A DNA stretch of 50,807 nt from an uncultured Kangiella sp. (lineage in GTDB: Bacteria; Pseudomonadota; Gammaproteobacteria; Enterobacterales; Kangiellaceae). The stretch spans positions 1-50,807 of the forward strand of contig CATNCP010000020.1 in NCBI GenBank assembly GCA_950096615.1. Reading direction: 5' to 3'. Under the pieces are notes generated by a model. The model had not been told where the DNA came from and did not search any database. It was given only the letters and a program-made list of their open reading frames with translations. Shown in pieces: positions 44,133 to 50,807 of the stretch (position 1 is the first letter of the stretch; every line of letters starts with the position of its first letter). Position numbers and translations under genes: made by a program.

Positions 44133-46997
44133 ATGACTGATAAAACTAGCTTGCAAGATTTACAACAGTCGGATGATTTTATCCGCCGTCATTTAGGCCC
44201 TCGTGAGAACGAGATTCAGGAAATGCTCAGTGAGTTGGGCTTGTCTTCGTTAGATGACTTAGTGGAAAAGGCTGTTCCGCATAAGATTCAAGTGAAAGAA
44301 CCGATTGCTGTGGAAGCGTCGCGTTCTGAACGTGAAACTTTGAATTACTTGCAGTCGCTTGCAGACGAAAATATCGTTGCTAAGTCATACATTGGTATGG
44401 GTTATTACGACACGGTAACGCCAGCAATTATTCAGCGTAACGTACTTGAGAACCCAGCATGGTACACGGCTTATACGCCATACCAACCTGAAATCGCGCA
44501 AGGTCGTTTGGAAGCTATCTTAAACTTCCAGCAAATGACGATGGATTTGACGGGTATGGAATTAGCCAGCGCGTCATTGTTAGATGAAGCGACCGCCGCT
44601 GCCGAAGCTATGGGTTTAGCCAAGCGCTCGTCTAAAAACAAAAAATGTAATACCTTCTTTGTTGACGAGAAAACATTTCCACAGACAATTGATGTGGTCA
44701 AAACCCGTGCTGAGCATTATGGCTGGGATTTAATCATTGGTCCGATTGAAGAAGCTGCCGATCACGATGTGTTTGGTGCTTTATTGTCATACACCAATGT
44801 TCACGGTGATATTACCGATCTAGAAAGTATCATTGAAAAACTGCACGAAAAGAAAGCCATTGCTTGTGTCGCCGCAGATATTATGAGTTTGGTGCTAATG
44901 AAGTCTCCAGGTGAGATGGGTGCCGATGTGGTGTTCGGTTCAGCCCAGCGTTTTGGTGTTCCGATGGGCTTTGGTGGTCCGCACGCAGCCTTCTTTGCGA
45001 CACGTGATTCATTTAAGCGTTCGTTACCAGGTCGTATTATAGGTGTTTCAAAAGATACCCGTGATAATAATGCATTGCGTATGGCGATGCAGACTCGTGA
45101 ACAACATATTCGCCGCGAAAAAGCGACTTCGAATATTTGTACTGCGCAGGTGTTGTTAGCCAATATCGCTAGTTTCTACGCGGTTTACCACGGTAAGAAA
45201 GGTCTAACAACGATTGCTAGTCGTATCAATCGTTATGCTTCGATTGTTGCATCAGCAGTTGTTAACTCTGGCATGGAAGTAGTGAATGAGCACTGGTTTG
45301 ATACCGTGACATTCCGCGCTTCAGATGTTGAGGCTATTCAAGACCGTGCGAAAGAAGCACTCGTAAACTTACATTACAGTGACGACTTAGTGAGCTTCTC
45401 CATCGATGAAGCGAAAAGCCAAGCGGACATTGAGCAATTAATCGAAGTAATTACTGGAGCTGAGTCTGATATTTTTGAATTAGACAGTGAGGCTCAATCT
45501 TCTATCCCAGAGCAATTAGTTCGTCAATCCGACTTCTTAACGCACCCAACCTTTAACGACTACTATTCTGAAACGGATATGCTGCGTTATATCAAGCGTT
45601 TAGAAACCAAAGACTTCTCACTGGTACACGGCATGATCCCGCTAGGTTCATGTACGATGAAGTTGAATGCGACCAGCGAAATGATGCCGGTTACTTGGCC
45701 AAAGTTTGCAACTATTCACCCGTTCGCTCCTGAAGATCAGACTTATGGCTACATCAAAATGATCAAGGAGTTAGAAGCAGACTTAGTCGAGATTACAGGT
45801 TATGACTTTGTCTCGATGCAGCCAAACTCTGGCGCACAAGGCGAGTATGCGGGCCTGATTGCTATTAAGAAATACCATGAAAGTCAGGGCGAAGGTCACC
45901 GTAACATTTGCTTGATTCCAAGCTCAGCGCACGGCACGAATCCAGCATCAGCACAGATGGCTGGTATGAAAGTGGTTATTACTAAGTGTGATGACAACGG
46001 TAACGTTGATGTTGACGATCTGAAAGCTAAAGCTGAAGAGATGAAAGACAACTTAGCGGCACTGATGGTGACCTATCCTTCGACGCACGGCGTTTACGAA
46101 GAAGAAATTAAAGATATCTGCGACATCATTCATGACAACGGCGGGCAGGTTTATATGGATGGCGCCAACATGAATGCGCAGGTGGGTATTTCTCGCCCAG
46201 GTGATATCGGTTCAGACGTATCACACTTAAACTTACACAAAACATTCGCTATTCCACATGGTGGTGGCGGTCCGGGCATGGGGCCTATTGGCGTTAAGTC
46301 GCACTTGGCACCTTTTGTGTCGGGTCACTCAGTACGTAAAGTGTATAGTGTTGAAGCGCGCGACAACGCTGTGTCAGCGGCTCCTTATGGCAGCGGTATG
46401 ATCCTTCCGATTTCATGGGCTTACATCAAAATGTTAGGCCAAGTTGGTTTACGTCGCTCGACAGAAGTTGCGTTATTAAACGCTAACTATCTGAAAAACA
46501 AGCTATCTGCACACTACCCAGTGTTGTATGTGGGCCGTAACGACAAGGTGGCGCATGAGTGCATCATTGATTTGCGTGATATTAAAAATGAAACGGGCAT
46601 CAGTGAAGTCGACTTTGCTAAGCGCTTGATGGACTATGGCTTCCACGCGCCAACTATGAGTTTCCCAGTAGCTGGGACTTTCATGATTGAACCAACAGAA
46701 AGTGAATCTAAGTACGAATTGGATCGCTTTGTCGATGCCATGATCCGCATCCGTCAGGAAGTAGAGAAAGTCGCTAGTGGCGAATGGGATAAAGAGAATA
46801 ATCCTCTAACCAACGCTCCGCATACACAGGCTGACCTTCGTGACTGGGATAAACCTTACTCAATTGCAGAAGCCGTTTACCCATCAGAAGCAACAGTTCT
46901 AAGCAAGTTCTGGCCTACGACGAACCGTATTGACGATGTGTTTGGTGACAGAAACTTAATGTGTAGTTGCCCTGCAACAGAGACTTACGCAGACTAA
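44133..46997 (+). CDS. gcvP: Glycine dehydrogenase (decarboxylating), P protein
   Basis: A 954-residue fused alpha-beta PLP enzyme that decarboxylates glycine and loads the aminomethyl group on GcvH. Recognised from IRRHLGP at the N terminus, SYIGMGYY, the [19 protein letters not shown] segment, [26 protein letters not shown], and the PLP lysine in [17 protein letters not shown]. The length matches E. coli GcvP (957). The Shine-Dalgarno is weak (ATAGGT). An intrinsic terminator sits just upstream, and another closes the gene. Confidence 0.98.
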   Translation: MTDKTSLQDLQQSDDFIRRHLGPRENEIQEMLSELGLSSLDDLVEKAVPHKIQVKEPIAVEASRSERETLNYLQSLADENIVAKSYIGMGYYDTVTPAIIQRNVLENPAWYTAYTPYQPEIAQGRLEAILNFQQMTMDLTGMELASASLLDEATAAAEAMGLAKRSSKNKKCNTFFVDEKTFPQTIDVVKTRAEHYGWDLIIGPIEEAADHDVFGALLSYTNVHGDITDLESIIEKLHEKKAIACVAADIMSLVLMKSPGEMGADVVFGSAQRFGVPMGFGGPHAAFFATRDSFKRSLPGRIIGVSKDTRDNNALRMAMQTREQHIRREKATSNICTAQVLLANIASFYAVYHGKKGLTTIASRINRYASIVASAVVNSGMEVVNEHWFDTVTFRASDVEAIQDRAKEALVNLHYSDDLVSFSIDEAKSQADIEQLIEVITGAESDIFELDSEAQSSIPEQLVRQSDFLTHPTFNDYYSETDMLRYIKRLETKDFSLVHGMIPLGSCTMKLNATSEMMPVTWPKFATIHPFAPEDQTYGYIKMIKELEADLVEITGYDFVSMQPNSGAQGEYAGLIAIKKYHESQGEGHRNICLIPSSAHGTNPASAQMAGMKVVITKCDDNGNVDVDDLKAKAEEMKDNLAALMVTYPSTHGVYEEEIKDICDIIHDNGGQVYMDGANMNAQVGISRPGDIGSDVSHLNLHKTFAIPHGGGGPGMGPIGVKSHLAPFVSGHSVRKVYSVEARDNAVSAAPYGSGMILPISWAYIKMLGQVGLRRSTEVALLNANYLKNKLSAHYPVLYVGRNDKVAHECIIDLRDIKNETGISEVDFAKRLMDYGFHAPTMSFPVAGTFMIEPTESESKYELDRFVDAMIRIRQEVEKVASGEWDKENNPLTNAPHTQADLRDWDKPYSIAEAVYPSEATVLSKFWPTTNRIDDVFGDRNLMCSCPATETYAD

Positions 46998-47025
46998 CGG
47001 TTCTGTGAACTGAGTACTTGACTCG

Positions 47026-47053
47026 AAAAGCCAGCGTTAGCTGGCTTTTTTTA
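47026..47053 (+). terminator. gcvP terminator
   Basis: Stem AAAGCCAGC/GCTGGCTTT with loop GTTA and a T7-like run, identical in stem and loop to the one at 5638-5665. It marks the left edge of the accessory borosin segment. Confidence 0.85.
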
Positions 47054-47122
47054 TATTGCTAGGGTATAAATGGAGCGTTTGGCTTGATACGCATGTATTA
47101 CAGGGAATATTAAGGAACTACT

Positions 47123-47344
47123 ATGTCTAAAAAGAAATTTGAAGAATTCGTCATTAAATTATCGGAAGACCCAAAACTAAACCAATCGTATGTAGAAAAT
47201 CCAGAAGCAGTAATGAAGGATTTTGGCTTAGAAGATAATGAAATAAAAGCTGTAATGAGTGGAGAAACAGAAGAGATTGAAAAGTTAACAGGCACTAAGG
47301 CGGTTTGTATTAATATCGTTATGCTAATGAAAGATGATAAATAA
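47123..47344 (+). CDS. Putative split-borosin precursor peptide
   Basis: A 73-residue peptide with AAGGA 7 bases before its ATG. Residues 1-56 look like the small helical binding domain of split-borosin precursors (related in pattern to Nif11/LigA-type leaders): FEEFVIKLSEDPKL, then ENPEAVMKDFGL, then EIKAVMSGE. The C-terminal 15 residues change to a hydrophobic beta-prone tail, V61-C-I-N-I-V-M-L-M69, ending KDDK. That tail is the likely region of backbone N-methylation. The gene overlaps the methyltransferase gene by 11 bases. By analogy with the SonA/SonM pair of Shewanella, the precursor binds the enzyme through its helical domain. Which residues are methylated, and whether the tail is cleaved off, is not visible. 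Confidence 0.85.
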   Translation: MSKKKFEEFVIKLSEDPKLNQSYVENPEAVMKDFGLEDNEIKAVMSGETEEIEKLTGTKAVCINIVMLMKDDK

Positions 47345-48116
47345 AAAAAAAGGCTCGTATATTGCGGTTAGTACCGGGATATTACTTGCAGGCCACATCT
47401 CTGTTCGAGCAAAAAAGGTTATCGAGGAGGCTGATGTAGTGTTATCGCTGATGCCTCACCCTATAGCTGAAAACTGGTTGGATAGTATCAGCAGGGAGCA
47501 TATTAGTCTGCAATCCTATTATTCGGAAGGAAAACATAGAAAACAATCTTACAGCGAGATGTGTGAGCGTATACTAGAAGAAATTCGTAAGGGTAAACGT
47601 GTCTGTGGAGCATTTTATGGACATGCTGGTGTTTTCGCTTGTGTACCACATGATTCAATCAAGTTAGCTCAAGAAGAAGGATTCTCAGCCTATATGGAGC
47701 CGGGAATTTCTGCAGAAGCTTGTCTATATTCAGACCTAGGCATCGACCCAGGAAGTTTTGGTGTTCAAAGCTATGAAGCTTCTCAATTTCTGTTCTATGG
47801 GCATCAACCGAATGTCGTCAGCTATCTGCTATTATGGCAAGTTGCATTGGCAGGAGAGCTAACGGCAAAAACATTTAAAACTAGCGAGAAAAATATAGAA
47901 GCTTTAGTGAAGTACCTCTTAAATTGGTACCCACCTGAGCATGAAATTATACTGTATGAAGCAGCATTTTTACCGTTAGATTCGGTTAGAAAAGAGAAAA
48001 TTAAGATTGTAGACTTACCAAGTACAGACTTAAATCTTCATACTACATTGGTTGTTCCTCCAGCTAGAAAAATGAATATTAACAAAGAGTTAGTGGAGAG
48101 ATTAGAAGTGGGTTGA
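47334..48116 (+). CDS. Borosin-type peptide alpha-N-methyltransferase (TP-methylase fold)
   Basis: A 260-residue SAM-dependent methyltransferase of the tetrapyrrole-methylase superfamily. It carries borosin signatures: GSYIAVSTGILLAGH (SAM loop), Y63-x5-R69-x3-Y73 in YSEGKHRKQSY, FYGHAGVF with Y95, and MEPGISAEACLYSDLGIDPG followed by SYEASQFL. The spacing of Y63, R69, Y73 and Y95 equals that of the catalytic Y66, R72, Y76 and Y98 of fungal OphMA, shifted by 3. It lacks the fused core peptide of fungal enzymes, so it is the split bacterial type. The proline of the usual YGHPG is alanine. It starts inside the precursor gene, so translation is coupled. A run of 9 A lies in its first codons. Confidence 0.92.
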   Translation: MINKKKGSYIAVSTGILLAGHISVRAKKVIEEADVVLSLMPHPIAENWLDSISREHISLQSYYSEGKHRKQSYSEMCERILEEIRKGKRVCGAFYGHAGVFACVPHDSIKLAQEEGFSAYMEPGISAEACLYSDLGIDPGSFGVQSYEASQFLFYGHQPNVVSYLLLWQVALAGELTAKTFKTSEKNIEALVKYLLNWYPPEHEIILYEAAFLPLDSVRKEKIKIVDLPSTDLNLHTTLVVPPARKMNINKELVERLEVG

Positions 48117-48180
48117 GTTCAATCAATTGATGGACAAATACAGGTTTGTAAAAGTGCAGTTTTAGAAGGATAATTAAACT

Positions 48181-49263
48181 ATGATAGAAAGCCAGGGATT
48201 ATCAATGCTTAAACTAGTGTTAATACTGATGATGTTGCTTTGTGTAACTACGGTGGAAGGGGTGGAAAATAAAGATTACACAACGGAATTAGTGGAAATA
48301 GAAAAAAAACTTCTGAATGACTTGCCTGCGTCACGTGAACGTTTAAACCTCATCGGGCAGCACAAAGATGACTTGTCTGTTAAAGAAAGACAGCATCACA
48401 AGCTATTGAGTGCCCACCTACTTTTCATGATGAATGATGTTGATAAAGCTAAGCTATACTTAGAAGAGCTTCCAAGTGATCAGTTAAGCCCCGATCATGA
48501 TGCAAGAAAGCAAATGCTATTATCAGCAATTTATCACCATAAAGGCGAAAGCGTTAAGGCCTTCATCGCTGTTGACCGTTCATTAAGTTTAATGGAGAAG
48601 TTAAATAGCGAACGTTATAAGTCAAAAATATTAATAGGTGCGGTGGGGATATATAAAGATGCGGACTTAATCGAGTTTGCTTTAGAGTATGGGCGCAGAG
48701 CTATAACCCTTGCTAACGAAAGTAAAAATGGTGAAACCATGTGTCTGGCTTCATACGAAATGGGAACTATTGAGTTATTGACTAAAAATTATAAGATGGC
48801 AGAAAACCGTCTATTAACAGCAAAAGAGTATTGTGGGAAAGAGAAAATTGTAGTCGCTTCGTTCGCAATTGAATACAGCCTGATGCAGTTAAAGATAGAA
48901 ACTGGCAAGATTGAAAGTGCTGAAGCCATTGCTAAGGATTTACATGCTAAAGTAGAAGACTATGGGTGGGATGTCTTAAGATCTGCAACTAAAACTTTAT
49001 ATGGAAGATTGCTCCTAAAAAAAGGCGAATTCGAATTAGCTAAAAACTTTGGTGAAGCAGGTTATAAACTAGCAAAAAAAGTTGAAGATAAAAAAAGAAC
49101 AGAAAAAGCCGCCGCACTTTTAGCAGAGGTTTACACTGAGCTTGGCGACAATGATGAAGCAGTAAACTATTATAAAGAGTATATGGAATTAAATGTTCAG
49201 GGGAAAGTTAGGACAAGGCAGAGAAAGCTAGCATTTGATATCGCAAGACGAGGACAGCTTTAA
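48181..49263 (+). CDS. Exported TPR protein 1 of the borosin segment
   Basis: A 360-residue protein with a signal peptide (hydrophobic core about 11-22) and then a solenoid of about seven TPR-like helix pairs. It includes EFALEYGRRAITLANES, YEMGTIELLTKNYKMAENRL and LAEVYTELGDNDEAVNYYKEY. It ends with VRTRQRKLAFDIARRGQL. That ending resembles the junction between periplasmic TPR sensor domains and the following membrane helix in GGDEF or histidine-kinase proteins, but the protein stops there, so it looks like a free-standing sensor domain. AAGGA lies 10 bases before the ATG; an ATG 8 codons inside is an alternative start. It follows the methyltransferase by 64 bases. Confidence 0.7.
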   Translation: MIESQGLSMLKLVLILMMLLCVTTVEGVENKDYTTELVEIEKKLLNDLPASRERLNLIGQHKDDLSVKERQHHKLLSAHLLFMMNDVDKAKLYLEELPSDQLSPDHDARKQMLLSAIYHHKGESVKAFIAVDRSLSLMEKLNSERYKSKILIGAVGIYKDADLIEFALEYGRRAITLANESKNGETMCLASYEMGTIELLTKNYKMAENRLLTAKEYCGKEKIVVASFAIEYSLMQLKIETGKIESAEAIAKDLHAKVEDYGWDVLRSATKTLYGRLLLKKGEFELAKNFGEAGYKLAKKVEDKKRTEKAAALLAEVYTELGDNDEAVNYYKEYMELNVQGKVRTRQRKLAFDIARRGQL

Positions 49264-49265
49264 GA

Positions 49266-50333
49266 GTGATAGTGAAGGTAAGTAAAATTATATCTGCGCT
49301 TGTATTAATAATAGCTGCTGTGACAGTTAGTGCTGAAAAGGGTGACTACTATGAAGAGCTTGTTAGTATTGAGAGGAACATGCTCAACGGAAATAGCTAT
49401 GTTGAGAAGCGGCTAAAAGAGATATCACATCAACAAGTTAAATTCACACGACTAGAAAAAGATTTTTATAAGCTCCTACAAGCTCATCACGATTACCTGT
49501 CATCAAACTTAGATTCTTGTAAAGAGATTGCTAGAGAATTAATAAAAGAAACTAAAAGCATTGATATTAAAGCGAAAGCAAATATTCTATTAGCAACTGC
49601 AGAGCACGTTTTAGGTAATCATGTAGACAGCTTCATCGCTCTTGATAAAGCAGTTTCAGCTGTTCCAAATCTAACAAGAGAAAGGTACAAAGCCAGTATT
49701 CTTCAAACAGCAGTTGGTATATATCAGCAGGCTGAACTATTTGAGTTTGCGCTTGAATTAGCTCGAAACTTACAAGTTGAAGCGAGAAAGTTAAAACACG
49801 GTGAGTACCTCTGTATTGCTAATTATGAATTAGGAGCTATAGAGCGAAGAGTTGGGCAAATTAAAATGGCTAGACAGCGTCTTATGCTGGCGGTTGAGTA
49901 TTGTAAAAATAACGAAAGTAAGATCTTTGAGTATATCTCAATAATAACCCTAAACGAGATAAACGCAGACTTAGGGAAGGTGGAAAAAAGCAATCAAGAA
50001 CTAAAGAAAATTATTAAGCCAGTAAATACTATAGGTTGGAAAAATTTAATTGCACAGTTGAATATAGCTATTTCAAAAAATTATTTCAAATTGGAAAACT
50101 ATAGTCAAGCAGAGCAATACGCGTTGAATGCATATAGCAAAGCAAAAGAAGGAAAAGATAGACGTAGATTACAAATAGCGGCAGAAGTCTTAGCTCAAAT
50201 ATACTCAAAAATCGATAATAAAAAAGAAGCATTGAAGTATTACAATGAATATAGGGAGTTAAATTCTGAAAATAAAATAAAGGTAAGACAAAGGAAACTT
50301 GCTTTTGATATCGCACAAAGAAAAGAGCGTTAA
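49266..50333 (+). CDS. Exported TPR protein 2 of the borosin segment (paralogue of 1)
   Basis: A 355-residue paralogue of the preceding gene, aligned throughout. Shared are the signal peptide, an E-L-V-x-I-E opening, FIALDKAVS / FIAVDRSLS, the SERYKSKIL / RERYKASIL segment, EFALE, YELGAIERRVGQIKMARQRL and the same end VRQRKLAFDIAQR. It starts with GTG 3 bases after the stop of copy 1; the poor Shine-Dalgarno suggests translational coupling. The sequence is strongly A+T-rich. No catalytic motif is present. It could sense or bind a secreted product of the borosin genes, or be unrelated cargo. Confidence 0.7.
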   Translation: MIVKVSKIISALVLIIAAVTVSAEKGDYYEELVSIERNMLNGNSYVEKRLKEISHQQVKFTRLEKDFYKLLQAHHDYLSSNLDSCKEIARELIKETKSIDIKAKANILLATAEHVLGNHVDSFIALDKAVSAVPNLTRERYKASILQTAVGIYQQAELFEFALELARNLQVEARKLKHGEYLCIANYELGAIERRVGQIKMARQRLMLAVEYCKNNESKIFEYISIITLNEINADLGKVEKSNQELKKIIKPVNTIGWKNLIAQLNIAISKNYFKLENYSQAEQYALNAYSKAKEGKDRRRLQIAAEVLAQIYSKIDNKKEALKYYNEYRELNSENKIKVRQRKLAFDIAQRKER

Positions 50334-50337
50334 GTTT

Positions 50338-50478
50338 ATGTATATTAAAACGATATTATTAATAGGTACTCTGTACTGTCTAACTCATGGTTTAGCTAGC
50401 GCGGACTATTTTTCTCAGTTAAAGGGGATAGAAAAGCAAAGGCTAAATGACTTAGTAGGCACTAAACTGCCTCAGTAA
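50338..50478 (+). pseudogene. Truncated third TPR paralogue joined to the mutH 3' end
   Basis: A 46-codon open frame begins 5 bases after copy 2: a signal-peptide-like N terminus (KTILLIGTLYCLTHGLASA), then DYFSQLKGIEKQRLNDL, which aligns with the beginning of mature TPR protein 1 (IEKKLLNDL). Homology then stops abruptly near 50451. The last codons (VGTKLPQ and stop) are simply the reverse complement of the end of mutH. The remaining 300 or so codons are missing. This is a broken copy left by deletion or insertion at the mutH boundary. Confidence 0.75.
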
Positions 50479-50807
50479 ACACTGCTTAGTGAATTGCGGT
50501 CGTAAATAGAAGCCGCGGGGCAAGGTTTTAATTGTTGTCCCTTCTGGCCCGATAGCATCAGTTAGCGCTTTTGAGTTCGCGGCCTTAGGTCTTACTTGTA
50601 GAATATCTCCTAGTCTGGCATCGACTTGTTCAATTCTCCCCATCGATACTTGATCGAGCACGTCTTCAAAGTCTTTCTTCAACACCTGCTCTTCTTCCGC
50701 TGTCGGTTGCCACAGGAACGGCATCGCGATTTGGCGATCTTCTATAGCGATTTTTCGACTTGCGACTATAGGAATCCACAGCACATGCATCAGTTTATGG
50801 CGAACCA
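50452..50807 (-). CDS. mutH: DNA mismatch repair endonuclease MutH (C-terminal part; gene continues past the window)
   Basis: The last 118 codons of mutH, open to the right edge. The frame reads VRHKLMHVLWIP at the edge, then EEEQVLKKDFEDVLDQV, RIEQVDARLGDILQVRPKAANSKALT split over the conserved core, and LPRGFYLRPQFT near the end, all matching E. coli MutH. MutH nicks the unmethylated strand at hemimethylated GATC after MutS/MutL activation. The catalytic Asp-Glu-Lys lies in the missing N-terminal part. An internal ATG at 50790 should not be taken as the start. Its stop marks the right edge of the accessory segment. Confidence 0.93.
   Translation of the reverse strand, partial: VRHKLMHVLWIPIVASRKIAIEDRQIAMPFLWQPTAEEEQVLKKDFEDVLDQVSMGRIEQVDARLGDILQVRPKAANSKALTDAIGPEGTTIKTLPRGFYLRPQFTKQCLLRQFSAY

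Noticed and set aside
47330-47352. Programmed frameshift joining precursor and methyltransferase into one protein as in fungal borosins
   Set aside because: The precursor stop codon comes before the A tract ends and the methyltransferase has its own ATG in the overlap. Simple coupling explains the arrangement.
1-50807. CRISPR arrays, tRNA genes, insertion sequences
   Set aside because: No regularly spaced direct repeats, cloverleaf sequences or transposase-like genes were noticed on reading both strands. A dedicated tRNA scan was not possible.

Overview
The window reads as a chromosome segment of a marine gammaproteobacterium of moderate G+C. Conserved gene orders support this: polA / sRNA / engB / cytochrome c4 / DsbA-like, zapA / 6S RNA / fau, ygfB / pepP / ubiH / ubiI, tkt / gap / pgk / fba and gcvT / gcvH / gcvP. 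The protein sequences and the bias towards amino-acid metabolism would suit a Kangiella-like genome. That placement is inference, not a database result. No rRNA, tRNA, CRISPR array, transposase or integrase gene was seen.

Layout. Positions 1-240 hold no gene but have two DnaA-box-like 9-mers. A secreted serine beta-lactamase-like hydrolase and a small unknown gene precede polA. Between polA and the next gene lies a well-structured small RNA at the position held by Spot 42 or ErsA in other gammaproteobacteria. Then come a membrane TPR protein and engB (minus), cytochrome c4 and a DsbA-like protein (plus), a DUF599 membrane protein (minus), a DUF255 thioredoxin-fold protein (plus) and elbB (minus). 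A 1520-residue propeller-PAS-GGDEF-EAL protein follows. The carbon operon tkt-gap-pgk-fba is next. After it are an unusual membrane-anchored receiver protein, serA (minus), and an acyl carrier protein followed by a PrsK/PrsR-type two-component pair. The minus-strand block rpiA, EVE-domain gene, fau, 6S RNA, zapA and a ZapB-like gene faces the plus-strand block ygfB-pepP-ubiH-X1-X2-ubiI, where X1 and X2 are two unknown paralogous membrane-anchored genes. Then come a Fur-regulated iron ABC transporter (binding protein and permease), a small lipoprotein (minus) and the glycine cleavage genes.

The most interesting region is 47.1-50.45 kb, between gcvP and mutH. A 73-residue precursor-like peptide overlaps by 11 bases a 260-residue methyltransferase with the signature motifs of borosin alpha-N-methyltransferases. 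This is a split borosin RiPP pair, in which the backbone amides of a separate precursor are methylated. It is followed by two paralogous exported TPR proteins and a remnant of a third copy that runs directly into the 3' end of mutH. The segment is visibly A+T-rich and looks like an accessory insertion.

How the genes work together. The tkt-gap-pgk-fba operon with rpiA covers the pentose-phosphate and lower glycolytic or gluconeogenic steps. The GAPDH lacks the usual NAD-selecting Asp, which suits a biosynthetic role. SerA, the glycine cleavage system and 5-formyl-THF cyclo-ligase link serine, glycine and one-carbon metabolism. UbiH and UbiI build ubiquinone for a respiratory chain that includes cytochrome c4. 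Regulation is visible as a Fur box over an iron-transport promoter, hairpins in leader regions, 6S RNA, the CU-rich sRNA and several signalling proteins.
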